Source: CAVVEQ01 sp963747315
Lineage (GTDB): Bacteria; Chloroflexota; Anaerolineae; Anaerolineales; Anaerolineaceae
Direction of reading: 5' to 3'
Assembly (NCBI GenBank): GCA_963747315.1
Contig: CAVVEQ010000013.1
Coordinates: forward strand, 992,001 to 1,056,000
DNA: 64,000 nt
The position numbers and the translations under genes are program-made. Positions 9,076 to 16,187 of the stretch are shown here, one piece after another. The notes beneath the pieces are model-generated. The model searched no databases and was not told the origin of the DNA. It worked only from the letters and a program-made list of their open reading frames with translations. How positions within the stretch are numbered: the stretch's first letter is position 1; every line of letters begins with the position of its first letter.

Positions 9076-9816
9076 TTACGACCGCGTCAGCCGCATCGTG
9101 TAGCGGTATCTATCTCCTCTGTATAGTATCTTCACGTACTCCACCGCCTTCCGTTCCTGCGACCAGAGAACACGTTCATTTAGTAATAATGGGCAACCCT
9201 CCTCGATTTGAAGCAGGTGGGCTTCATCAGGAGATGCCAGGGTAACCTCCAGGGTCTCATCTGCTGCCCATGGGAGGATGCCAAATTTAACCTGCAGGAT
9301 CTTATAAAGCGAGCCGGCTTGTTCCATCTCCTCCATCGAAATATCCTGCTCGGTATCAAGCGCCAGGTAAGATGTCTGCAGACCGATGGGAATCCCGTCG
9401 CCCAAGCGAATACGTTCTATGCGTAGCGTTTTTCCATCCGCAGGCATATCCAATTTGCGGGCGATATTCTCCGGCGGTACCTCTCGCGATAAGCTCCGTA
9501 CCACCTGCCCCGGCTTTATCCCACGCTTAAGTAGATCTTCCGAAAAGCTGGTAAGCTCCAGCAATCCCTTCTGCAGTTTTTGTGGCATCACAAAAGTGCC
9601 TTTGCCATGCTCCCGGTAGAGGTAACCCTCTCTTATCAGAAGCTCGATCGCCTGACGGATGGTCGGCCTGCTGATTCGGTACTGCTGCTCCAGCTGCCTC
9701 TCGGAGGGTATGGCGGATTGCGGCGGCCACTCGCCGGATTGGATCTTTTCACGCAGGATGCGAGCTAATTGGTGATAACGGGGAATCTGATCGTACGGAT
9801 TGATCATACTTGACAT
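9076..9816 (-). CDS. GntR/HutC-family repressor with UTRA domain
   Basis: 246 residues. The N-terminal winged helix (about 8-75) includes IPSERQLEQQYRISRPTIRQ and GKGTFV. A UTRA effector domain (about 90-245) has ERIRLGDGIPIGLQTSYL and ends KILYRGDRYRYTM. HutC-type regulators bind small sugar phosphates or similar metabolites. The gene is divergent from the microcompartment operon, and a TGGTCTTTACCA palindrome lies in the shared spacer. It is therefore the probable local repressor, released by a sugar-phosphate. The ATG at 9816 has GGTGAT upstream. No gene was recognised in the 286 bases between it and the receptor gene. Confidence 0.88.
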   Translation of the reverse strand: MSSMINPYDQIPRYHQLARILREKIQSGEWPPQSAIPSERQLEQQYRISRPTIRQAIELLIREGYLYREHGKGTFVMPQKLQKGLLELTSFSEDLLKRGIKPGQVVRSLSREVPPENIARKLDMPADGKTLRIERIRLGDGIPIGLQTSYLALDTEQDISMEEMEQAGSLYKILQVKFGILPWAADETLEVTLASPDEAHLLQIEEGCPLLLNERVLWSQERKAVEYVKILYRGDRYRYTMRLTRS

Positions 9817-9850
9817 TTTATCACCAAAGTGCTATTATAAGGACGTAATA

Positions 9851-9879
9851 TTGTCATGTGGTCTTTACCAGTTAAATAT
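9851..9879 (+). promoter_or_regulatory. Promoter of the microcompartment operon
   Basis: TTGTCA (9851-9856) and AAATAT/TAAATA (9873-9879) are spaced 16-17 bases and sit about 25 bases before the rpiB start. The likely operator occupies the spacer, so a bound repressor would block RNA polymerase. Confidence 0.5.
9859..9870. promoter_or_regulatory. GntR/HutC-type operator TGGTCTTTACCA
   Basis: A 12-bp inverted repeat, TGGT-N4-ACCA, lies between the divergent GntR and rpiB genes. It closely resembles the TGGTCTAGACCA boxes bound by DasR/NagR-type HutC regulators, so it probably serves the adjacent regulator. This is inference from pattern and position. Confidence 0.55.
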
Positions 9880-9901
9880 ATATCAATAAATCAAGGATCA
9901 A

Positions 9902-10468
9902 ATGCTGGAAATGAGCACGCCAAGCGAACAGGAAATCAACGAGATCGTCCGGAAGGTGATCGCAAGCCTCCCGCAGGCGGCTATCGCTTCCCCCAACCCG
10001 GATAAGATTGTCGCCATCGGCGCGGATCACGGTGGCTTTCCGCTCAAGGAAGCCCTGAAACCGTATCTCGCTGAGCTGGGCTACACGGTGATCGACTGCG
10101 GCACCAATTCCACCGCTGCGGTGGATTACCCCGATTTAGCCCGGGCGGTAGCTGAGTTGGTCTCCTCGGGTAAGGCTTTTCGAGGGGTAATGATCGACGG
10201 TGCCGGGATCGGCTCCTGCATGACCGCCAACAAGGTCCCCGGCGTGCGCGCTAGCATGTGCTATGACCTTTCCACCGCATCCAATGCCCGGGAACACAAC
10301 AACGCCAATATGCTCACCCTGGGTGCCGGTTTGATCGGCGAATCCCTGGCCAAACAGATCCTCAAAACCTGGCTCTCCACCGAATTCGGCGGAGGCCGGC
10401 ATACCAAACGCGTCGATAAGATAATGGACGTCGAAAAAATCTACATGAAGGAAGGAAGATCCTCATGA
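9902..10468 (+). CDS. rpiB: RpiB/LacAB-type sugar-phosphate isomerase with encapsulation helix
   Basis: 188 residues. The core (about 38-180) is an RpiB-family isomerase with GADHGGFPLK, the catalytic Cys in GAGIGSCMTANKVPG, and AREHNNANMLTLGA. It likely interconverts aldose and ketose phosphates (ribose-5-phosphate/ribulose-5-phosphate or a related pair). The ~37-residue N-terminal extension carries an amphipathic helix EQEINEIVRKVIASLP, like peptides that target enzymes into microcompartments. First gene of the shell operon. Its stop overlaps the deoC start by ATGA, so translation is coupled. AAGGA precedes the ATG. Confidence 0.88.
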   Translation: MLEMSTPSEQEINEIVRKVIASLPQAAIASPNPDKIVAIGADHGGFPLKEALKPYLAELGYTVIDCGTNSTAAVDYPDLARAVAELVSSGKAFRGVMIDGAGIGSCMTANKVPGVRASMCYDLSTASNAREHNNANMLTLGAGLIGESLAKQILKTWLSTEFGGGRHTKRVDKIMDVEKIYMKEGRSS

Positions 10469-11397
10469 GCCCAGATACTCAGGTTGTCGAATCCCTGGTG
10501 CAGATCATCACCCGCGAGGTGCTCAGTGCTTACGCTGAAGAGGATATTCAGAAATCCATCTCGCAGGGGTTGATGTGCAAGCGCGATTGCGCCAGCGGCA
10601 TGTGTGCCACCACCTGCTTCAATAAACTTGGTCAGGTTGTCAGCGCCGGCGCTGAGCGCATCACCACCACTGTGGGCGTAATCCCCACCGACCTCAGCAT
10701 GGCAAGCATGATCGACCACACCCTGCTCAAACCGGATGCCACCCCCGAAAAGGTCACCCAGCTCTGTATGGAAGCTCGTAAACACAACTTCGCCTCGGTG
10801 TGCGTTAACCCCTCCTACGTTAAGCTTTGTTCCGACCTGCTGCAGGGTTCGAACGTCAAGGTCTGCTGCGTGATCGGCTTCCCGCTCGGCGCCACCCTGC
10901 CCGAGGTCAAAGTGATCGAAGCCAAGATGGCACTCGAAAATGGCGCTTCCGAGTTGGATATGGTCGTCAATATCGGGGCGCTGAAAGCCCGCGATTCCGC
11001 CCTGGTCGCCCGTGATATCCGTGGGGTGGTGGCCACCGGGCACGCTGCCGGGGCGCTTGTTAAAGTCATTCTCGAGACCTGCCTGCTCTCCGATGAGGAA
11101 AAGGTGCTTGGCTGTCTTCTTTCCAAGGAAGCCGGGGCGGATTTCGTCAAGACTTCCACCGGCTTTTCCACCGGTGGCGCCACGGTCAAAGACATCATGC
11201 TCATGCGCCAGACAGTCGGCCCCGAGATGGGTGTAAAGGCATCCGGGGGCATTTCCAGCCGCGAGGACGCGGAGAAAATGGTCAAGGCCGGGGCAACGCG
11301 CATCGGTGCCAGCGCTGGGATCAAGATCATCGGCGCAGCCGCGCCCGAACCCACACCTGCTGTCGCTCCGCAGCCCGCTGCAGTCAAATCTTATTGA
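10465..11397 (+). CDS. deoC: Deoxyribose-5-phosphate aldolase with microcompartment-type N-terminal extension
   Basis: 310 residues. The class I aldolase core (about 78-295) has MIDHTLLKPDAT, the Schiff-base lysine in DFVKTSTGF and the second lysine in GVKASGGI. It should split 2-deoxyribose-5-phosphate to glyceraldehyde-3-phosphate and acetaldehyde. The ~77-residue extension holds a targeting-type helix (VVESLVQIITREVLSAY) and then four cysteines, C38, C42, C47 and C51, spaced CX3CX4CX3C. Such a cluster could bind metal or an iron-sulfur centre, or make disulfides. It is absent from ordinary DeoC. A Pro/Ala tail ends the protein. The acetaldehyde product explains the aldehyde dehydrogenase downstream. 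Confidence 0.92.
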   Translation: MSPDTQVVESLVQIITREVLSAYAEEDIQKSISQGLMCKRDCASGMCATTCFNKLGQVVSAGAERITTTVGVIPTDLSMASMIDHTLLKPDATPEKVTQLCMEARKHNFASVCVNPSYVKLCSDLLQGSNVKVCCVIGFPLGATLPEVKVIEAKMALENGASELDMVVNIGALKARDSALVARDIRGVVATGHAAGALVKVILETCLLSDEEKVLGCLLSKEAGADFVKTSTGFSTGGATVKDIMLMRQTVGPEMGVKASGGISSREDAEKMVKAGATRIGASAGIKIIGAAAPEPTPAVAPQPAAVKSY

Positions 11398-11408
11398 GGA
11401 AAAACACT

Positions 11409-11699
11409 ATGCTGATCGCGAAAGTCGTTGGAACAACCGTTTCAACCATCAAGGATGAAAAGCTGACCGGGCGTAAGCTATTGGTGCTGCGTCCCACCGA
11501 TGAGCGCGGCAATCCCACCGGCAAGCCTTACGTAGCCATCGATACCGTCGATGCTGGCATCGGCGACCTGGTGCTCACTGCCTCCGGTTCCAGCGCCCGC
11601 CAGACCACCATCACCAAAGATACCCCGGTGGACGCAGTCATCATGGCCATGATCGACTCGCTGGAAGTGGAAGGCGAGATCGTCTACAGGAAGAGCTGA
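11409..11699 (+). CDS. BMC-P vertex shell protein (EutN/CcmL family), copy 1
   Basis: 96 residues with the EutN/CcmL signature: MLIAKVVGTTVSTIKD at the start, GRKLLVLRP, and the pentamer motif DAGIGDLVLTASGSSARQ. Pentamers cap the icosahedral vertices of microcompartments. The ATG at 11409 is preferred because GAGG lies nine bases before it. An in-frame TTG at 11394 overlaps the deoC stop. First of three BMC-P paralogues in the operon. Confidence 0.9.
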   Translation: MLIAKVVGTTVSTIKDEKLTGRKLLVLRPTDERGNPTGKPYVAIDTVDAGIGDLVLTASGSSARQTTITKDTPVDAVIMAMIDSLEVEGEIVYRKS

Positions 11700-11703
11700 A
11701 ATA

Positions 11704-13157
11704 ATGGATTCTGACCTGGCCTCCATTCAGGAAGCGCGCGATCTGGTCTCCGCTGCCTACGAAGCCCAAAAACAATGGGCCAAGGCTACGCAAGCCCAGG
11801 TGGATTCTGTCTGCGCAGCCATGGCGGAGGCGGGTTTCCAGGCTTCCGAGCGATTGGGACGGATGGCAAGCGAGGAGACTGGTTACGGCGTGCCCGCCCA
11901 CAAGAAACTCAAGAACGAGTTCGGCTCGCGCTCTGTCTGGGAGAGCATCCGCGACCTGAAGACAGTGGGGGTTGTCCGCGAGGATCCCGCACGGCGCGTG
12001 TATGAAATCGCCTGGCCAATGGGCGTGATCGCTGGCCTGATCCCATCCACCAACCCCACCTCCACCGTCTTCGCCAAGGCGCTGATGGCTGTCAAGGCGC
12101 GGGATGCGATCGTCTTCGCCCCCCACCCCTCCGCCGCGCGCTGCTCGCTGGAAGCTAGCGTATATCGTGGCAGAAGCGGCGGTAAAAGCAGGAGCACCGC
12201 AAGGATTAGTGAGCTGCCTGAAGCAGATCTCCCTCCCAGGGACGCAGGAATTGATGAACCACAACCACGTTGCGCTCATTCTTGCGACCGGTGGTTCGGG
12301 AATGGTGAAAGCTGCCCACTCGGTAGGCAAGCCCGCCTACGGGGTCGGTCCGGGGAATGTGCCAGTCTACGTGGACCGAACCGCTGATCTTGAAAAAGCC
12401 GCCCGCTATATCGTTGCTTCCAAGGCTTTCGACTACTCCACCATCTGCGCCACCGAGCAGGCAGTCATCGCTGATGCTCCCATCGCGCGCAAGCTGGAGG
12501 ACCTGATGAAGGCACATGGCGCGCATTTCGTCACCTCTGAACAAGCCGATCTCCTCCGCAAGGTGCTTTTCTTCGCGGACGGCGGCATTAACCCCGCCTC
12601 GGTGGGAAAATCACCCTTCGTTCTGGCAGGCATGGCCGGTTTTGAGATCCCCGCGGGTACGCGCATCCTGGTTGCCCGGCTTTCCAAGGTTGGCCGGGAG
12701 GAACCGCTTTCGCGAGAGAAGCTGACGACCGTGCTGGGCTGGTACGAAACCGAGGGTTGGGAGGCAGGTTGCGAACGCTCAATTGAACTCATCCAGTTCG
12801 GCGGACGCGGTCACACGCAGATCATCTACGCCACTGACGACAAAGTCATCATGGAATTCGGGCTCGAAAAACCCGTCTTCCGCATCCTGGTCAACACCAT
12901 GGGTACGCTGGGCGCAATCGGCCTGACCACCGGTGTGCATGCCCTCGCTGACCCTGGGTTCGGGTGGAGTGGGTGGATCGATCACCGGTGATAACATCTC
13001 TGCCTGCCACCTGTTCAACATCAAGCGCCTGGCGTATGAGGCCTCTGCGCCTCCCCCGGCCGCCTTACTGGCTCCCGAGGCTGTTTCCCAGGGAACCTCA
13101 CCCGACCTGGAGAAAATCGTCCGCGCGGTGGTTGAAGAAGTATTAAATGCGAAATAA
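11704..13157 (+). pseudogene. CoA-acylating aldehyde dehydrogenase (PduP/EutE-like), two frameshifts
   Basis: Together the three frames encode a ~480-residue PduP/EutE-type enzyme that oxidises acetaldehyde to acetyl-CoA with NAD. Frame 1 (11704 to about 12157) carries the N-terminus and MGVIAGLIPSTNPTSTV. Frame 2 (to about 12935) carries YIVAEAAVKAGAPQGL, GPGNVPVYVD and the catalytic Cys in STICATEQ. Frame 3 carries PSLTLGSGGVGGSITGDN and NIKRLAYE. The C-terminus SPDLEKIVRAVVEEVLNAK looks like an encapsulation peptide. Removing one A near 12157 restores the first junction. Everything needed for activity is present, so sequence errors are more likely than decay. The enzyme takes the DeoC product. 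Confidence 0.85.
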
Positions 13158-13209
13158 CCGGGAAATCTGACCCGGATATTGAGAAAAACACGAAAGTGAG
13201 GAAAAAAGA

Positions 13210-13530
13210 ATGGATACTGCATTGATCGCTTTAGGAATGGTCGAGACCAAGGGCTTGGTGGGAGCTGTGGAAGCCGCCGACGCCATGGTCAAAGCTGCCA
13301 ACGTATCGCTGATCGGATCGGAATACGTGGGTGGCGGGTTGGTCACCGTGATGGTTCGCGGTGACGTGGGAGCGGTGAAAGCCGCCACGGATGCCGGCGC
13401 TGCCGCCGCCAAGCGCGTGGGTGAGCTGGTTTCGGTGCACGTCATCCCCCGCCCGCATGTCGAAATCGAGATGATCCTGCCCCAGAGCAGCAAGGGATCT
13501 TTCGGCGGGCGCAACGCTGAAAAGAAATAA
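13210..13530 (+). CDS. BMC-H hexameric shell protein (PduA/EutM type)
   Basis: 106 residues, a single BMC domain: ALGMVETKGLVGAVEAADAM, then SEYVGGGLVTVMVRGDVGAVKAA and HVIPRPH. It should form the flat hexameric facets of the shell, with a central pore for small polar metabolites. It is the only BMC-H gene in the operon and is probably the most abundant product. AGGAAAAAAG precedes the ATG. A short hairpin follows the gene. Confidence 0.95.
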   Translation: MDTALIALGMVETKGLVGAVEAADAMVKAANVSLIGSEYVGGGLVTVMVRGDVGAVKAATDAGAAAAKRVGELVSVHVIPRPHVEIEMILPQSSKGSFGGRNAEKK

Positions 13531-13544
13531 ACCCGTCCGTTCCA

Positions 13545-13560
13545 CCGGGACTCATCCCGG
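13545..13560 (+). other. Small hairpin between the BMC-H and BMC-T genes
   Basis: CCGGGA (13545-13550), a CTCA loop and TCCCGG (13555-13560) form a 6-bp GC hairpin without a T run. It may protect the upstream shell mRNA from decay rather than terminate it. Confidence 0.35.
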
Positions 13561-13606
13561 AAGTCAAGGTATGTTGGCAACCTGGTAACAAGGAGTTGTG
13601 ATCACT

Positions 13607-14236
13607 ATGGCTGATGCCTTTCAATTACGCTGTTATTGTTTTCTGGACCGGATGCAGGCGCAGTTCGCCGCCTTCATCGGAACGGTCACCCAGGGGGATC
13701 TGCCCACCGAAGGCATGGCCGCTCTCTATGTGGAGATGGCGCCGGGTAACGAGGTTTTTCGGGTGGTCGATATCGCGGTCAAAGCCACCGAAGCCCGCCC
13801 CGGTGCGCAGATCGTCGAACGCGAGTTTGGCATGTTTGAGGTGCATTCCCTCAACCAGGCAGCAGTCCTGGAAGCCGGCGAGGTGGTCCTCAACCGCCTG
13901 GGGATGAGCGTCGCGGATCGCATCAAGCCCGAGGTCGTCTCCACCCAGGTGATCACCCGCATCGACCCCTACCAGGCACAGCTCCTCAACCGCTTCCGCC
14001 GCGGGAGCATGCTTGTCCCCGGGGAGACGATGCTGGTGCTGGAATGCGCGCCTGCCGCCTACATAAACTATGCCTGTAACGAGGCGGAGAAAAAGGCCAA
14101 CATCAAGCTGGTACACGTCTCCTCGGTCGGACGCTTCGGGCGTATGTGGCTGGCAGGGACTGAATCCGAGATCGTCACCGCCAGGAACGCCGCTATTGCC
14201 GCCCTGGAAAATCTCGAAGGCCGGTCAGGCGCTTAA
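13607..14236 (+). CDS. BMC-T tandem-domain shell protein
   Basis: 209 residues that divide into two BMC-like halves. The first (about 1-95) has EMAPGNEVFRVVDIAVKA and REFGMFEVHSLNQAAVLEAG. The second (about 110-205) has QVITRIDPYQAQLLNRFRRG, LVLECAPAAYINYACNEAEK and HVSSVGRFGRMWLAG. Such proteins form trimers that mimic hexamers, and some have gated pores. The ATG at 13607 is chosen with AGGAG eleven bases upstream. An in-frame GTG at 13598 lies too close to that site. The N-terminal half diverges from classic BMC domains. Confidence 0.82.
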   Translation: MADAFQLRCYCFLDRMQAQFAAFIGTVTQGDLPTEGMAALYVEMAPGNEVFRVVDIAVKATEARPGAQIVEREFGMFEVHSLNQAAVLEAGEVVLNRLGMSVADRIKPEVVSTQVITRIDPYQAQLLNRFRRGSMLVPGETMLVLECAPAAYINYACNEAEKKANIKLVHVSSVGRFGRMWLAGTESEIVTARNAAIAALENLEGRSGA

Positions 14237-14249
14237 CGGAGGACGAATC

Positions 14250-14600
14250 ATGCCAAAAGAGTTCTATACCGAACGGGATATCGAGGACATGTTCAAGCGC
14301 GGAGAAACCGCGCTGGAGCTGAGTGATGATGTCGTCCTCACAGAACTGGCTTACGAAAAAGCCCAGCGCCTGGGCATTAAGCTAATCGCCCGGCACGATA
14401 TGCCCCCCGCCGCGCCGGTCAGACCTTATATCGCCAAGTCAATCGCATCACCTCCGCCGGCGCCATCTCAACAACCGCAGCCGGATGACCTCCGCAAGCG
14501 CGTCCACGCGGCTGTTACCGCCAAGCTGGGTACCCAGGTGGATCCCGCTCTGCTGGATGCGGTCCTCGATCGGGTGCTGGCAACCCTGGAAAGGAAATAA
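14250..14600 (+). CDS. Small microcompartment-associated protein, function unknown
   Basis: 116 residues in two parts. The first (1-50) contains YTERDIEDMFKRGETALEL and VVLTELAYEKAQRLGIKLI, a segment type found at the N-termini of some microcompartment accessory proteins. After a Pro/Gln-rich linker (about 50-80), the C-terminal helix DPALLDAVLDRVLATLERK resembles an encapsulation peptide. It may be a scaffold or adaptor linking enzymes to the shell, but I recognise no catalytic motif. GGAGG precedes the ATG. It lies between the BMC-T gene and the second pentamer gene. Confidence 0.72.
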   Translation: MPKEFYTERDIEDMFKRGETALELSDDVVLTELAYEKAQRLGIKLIARHDMPPAAPVRPYIAKSIASPPPAPSQQPQPDDLRKRVHAAVTAKLGTQVDPALLDAVLDRVLATLERK

Positions 14601-14603
14601 ACC

Positions 14604-14924
14604 GTGCTTTTTGGAAGAGTGAAGGGAACGGCGGTTTGCACGGTCAAGTATCCCGGCACAGAGGGACTGAAGCTGCTGGTAGTTCAACCGATGGATAAAC
14701 ATATGCAGCCACTGGGCGCGCTCCAGGTGGCTGCCGATACGGTCCACGCTGGTATTGGAGACCTATGCGTTTTAGTGCGCTCACGCGAGGCTTCACTGGC
14801 AATGCCTGTGGAAAAGGTCGTCCCGGTCGACCTGGCGACGGTCGGGATCGTCGACGATCTCGATGTACGCCCGGATGAGGAATTCGATTTCACCCTCAAG
14901 CCGGGCTGGAACCAGTACACATGA
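14604..14924 (+). CDS. BMC-P vertex shell protein (EutN/CcmL family), copy 2
   Basis: 106 residues from a GTG start, with AAGGAAA seven bases upstream. The fold signature is clear (MLFGRVKGTAVCTVK, LKLLVVQPMD, HAGIGDLCVLV), but the usual Ser/Gly-Ala-Arg loop is replaced by RSREASLAM. The C-terminus is extended and acidic (RPDEEFDFTLKPGW). Its stop overlaps the start of the third pentamer gene by ATGA. The divergence suggests a distinct vertex role rather than redundancy. Confidence 0.88.
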   Translation: MLFGRVKGTAVCTVKYPGTEGLKLLVVQPMDKHMQPLGALQVAADTVHAGIGDLCVLVRSREASLAMPVEKVVPVDLATVGIVDDLDVRPDEEFDFTLKPGWNQYT

Positions 14925-15193
14925 TCCTCGCGAAAGTGGTTGGAACTGTTGTCACCACCATCGGCAACCCGCATTATAAGAATCGCAGGCTGCTGGTGGT
15001 ACAGCCGTTGGTACCCGTGGGCGAGAAGGTGGATGAGGATTTCATCGCCCTGGATGCCACCCATGCCGGGATCGGGGACACGGTGCTGATCAACCGCGAA
15101 GGCGGCGGTGCCCGCCAGGTGCTGGGTGACCCTGATGCGCCGATCATTTCAGTTATCGTGGGAATCGTCGATTCGGTGCAAATGGAATCATGA
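14921..15193 (+). CDS. BMC-P vertex shell protein (EutN/CcmL family), copy 3
   Basis: 90 residues, the standard EutN/CcmL length. MILAKVVGTVVTTIGN, RRLLVVQPL, HAGIGDTVLINREGGGARQ and VGIVDSVQ are canonical. Translation is coupled to copy 2 through a 4-base overlap. Last gene of the shell operon, followed by an intrinsic terminator. Confidence 0.92.
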   Translation: MILAKVVGTVVTTIGNPHYKNRRLLVVQPLVPVGEKVDEDFIALDATHAGIGDTVLINREGGGARQVLGDPDAPIISVIVGIVDSVQMES

Positions 15194-15213
15194 TCAATGG
15201 ATTCATAAGTAAG

Positions 15214-15234
15214 CAGGCCGAAAGGCCTGTTTTT
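15214..15234 (+). terminator. Intrinsic terminator of the microcompartment operon
   Basis: CAGGCC (15214-15219), a GAAA tetraloop and GGCCTG (15224-15229) are followed at once by TTTTT. This marks the end of the shell operon. Confidence 0.9.
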
Positions 15235-15268
15235 GTTATAGAATTATGGCTAGCCCGGGAGGTGAATG

Positions 15269-16171
15269 ATGGAAAACGGCTCAATTCAACAACCTGATTT
15301 TCAGACCGCAATGTCCCGTATCAAGGCCATCCAGAATTCTGAAGGACCCAATTTGCATCCCCTGGGTCGTACCCGCATGCTCTCTCACGGGAAGAAAACA
15401 GCTACGGCTGTTCTCTGGTTCCACGGATACTCCACCTGCCCGCAGCAATTCGTCCCGCTTGCGCAAAAGTGCTTCGAAAAGGGCATGAATGTTTATATCC
15501 CCCGCGCACCTCATCACGGAATCAACGATCGTCTCACCCAGGAAACCCGGAAACTCACTGAAGAACAGCTCAAAGCATGGGCAGAAGAGTGCTTGATACT
15601 TGCCAGCGCTCTGGGAAAAAAGTTGGTTGTGGGCGGCCTTTCCATGGGCGGCGCTATCACTTCCTGGCTTGCACAGATCTACCCCCAGGTTGATATAGCC
15701 GTGATAATTGCCCCAGCCATTGCCTACCGTGCCATTCCATCTTTTCTGCGCCCCATTGTAGTTCCAATTAATAGCTGGCTGCCGGATAGAATGAGGTGGT
15801 GGGATCGGAAATTAAAAGAAAAAGAAGAAGGTCCGGATTATGCCTACGCCTGGGTATCCGCCCACGGGTTGACGATCTTTCCCCGGATCGGTGCTGAGGT
15901 TAAAAAGCTTTACCGGAAGTCTCCTCCCGAGGCCAGAGAGATCTGGATGGTGATCAATGACCATGACGAGAGCATCGATGACGTGTCTGTTGATAAGTTC
16001 GCAAAGGATTGGCAAAAAGCAAAACCGGGAGCAGTCCATATTTATCATTTTCCCGATGAACTGGGATTAATTCACGATTGCATCAGCGTTGAACAACCCA
16101 GGCAAAGGGTGGATATTGTTTACCCGGTTCTGATGGACATTGTGACAGGCAAGGGAAAAGAATCTAGATAA
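15269..16171 (+). CDS. Alpha/beta hydrolase
   Basis: About 300 residues. WFHGYSTCPQQF holds the oxyanion-hole strand, and GLSMGGAI holds the nucleophile serine. A late Asp/Glu region (NDHDESID) and a His near LIHDCIS fit the rest of a triad. Resembles carboxylesterase/lysophospholipase-type hydrolases, and the substrate cannot be named. The ATG at 15269 is preferred over the one at 15266 because GGAGG then sits six bases away. It lies just past the shell operon terminator and 16 bases before the glycosidase gene, so it may be co-transcribed with that gene. Confidence 0.82.
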   Translation: MENGSIQQPDFQTAMSRIKAIQNSEGPNLHPLGRTRMLSHGKKTATAVLWFHGYSTCPQQFVPLAQKCFEKGMNVYIPRAPHHGINDRLTQETRKLTEEQLKAWAEECLILASALGKKLVVGGLSMGGAITSWLAQIYPQVDIAVIIAPAIAYRAIPSFLRPIVVPINSWLPDRMRWWDRKLKEKEEGPDYAYAWVSAHGLTIFPRIGAEVKKLYRKSPPEAREIWMVINDHDESIDDVSVDKFAKDWQKAKPGAVHIYHFPDELGLIHDCISVEQPRQRVDIVYPVLMDIVTGKGKESR

Positions 16172-16187
16172 ACGAGGAGCGAACATC

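Noticed and set aside
10815..11387. Minus-strand open frame opposite deoC
   Set aside because: Ser/Ala/Pro-rich antisense shadow of a strongly conserved gene.
11704..13157. Selenocysteine read-through as the reason for broken frames, given SelB
   Set aside because: The frames change at the breaks, so a recoded in-frame TGA cannot explain them.
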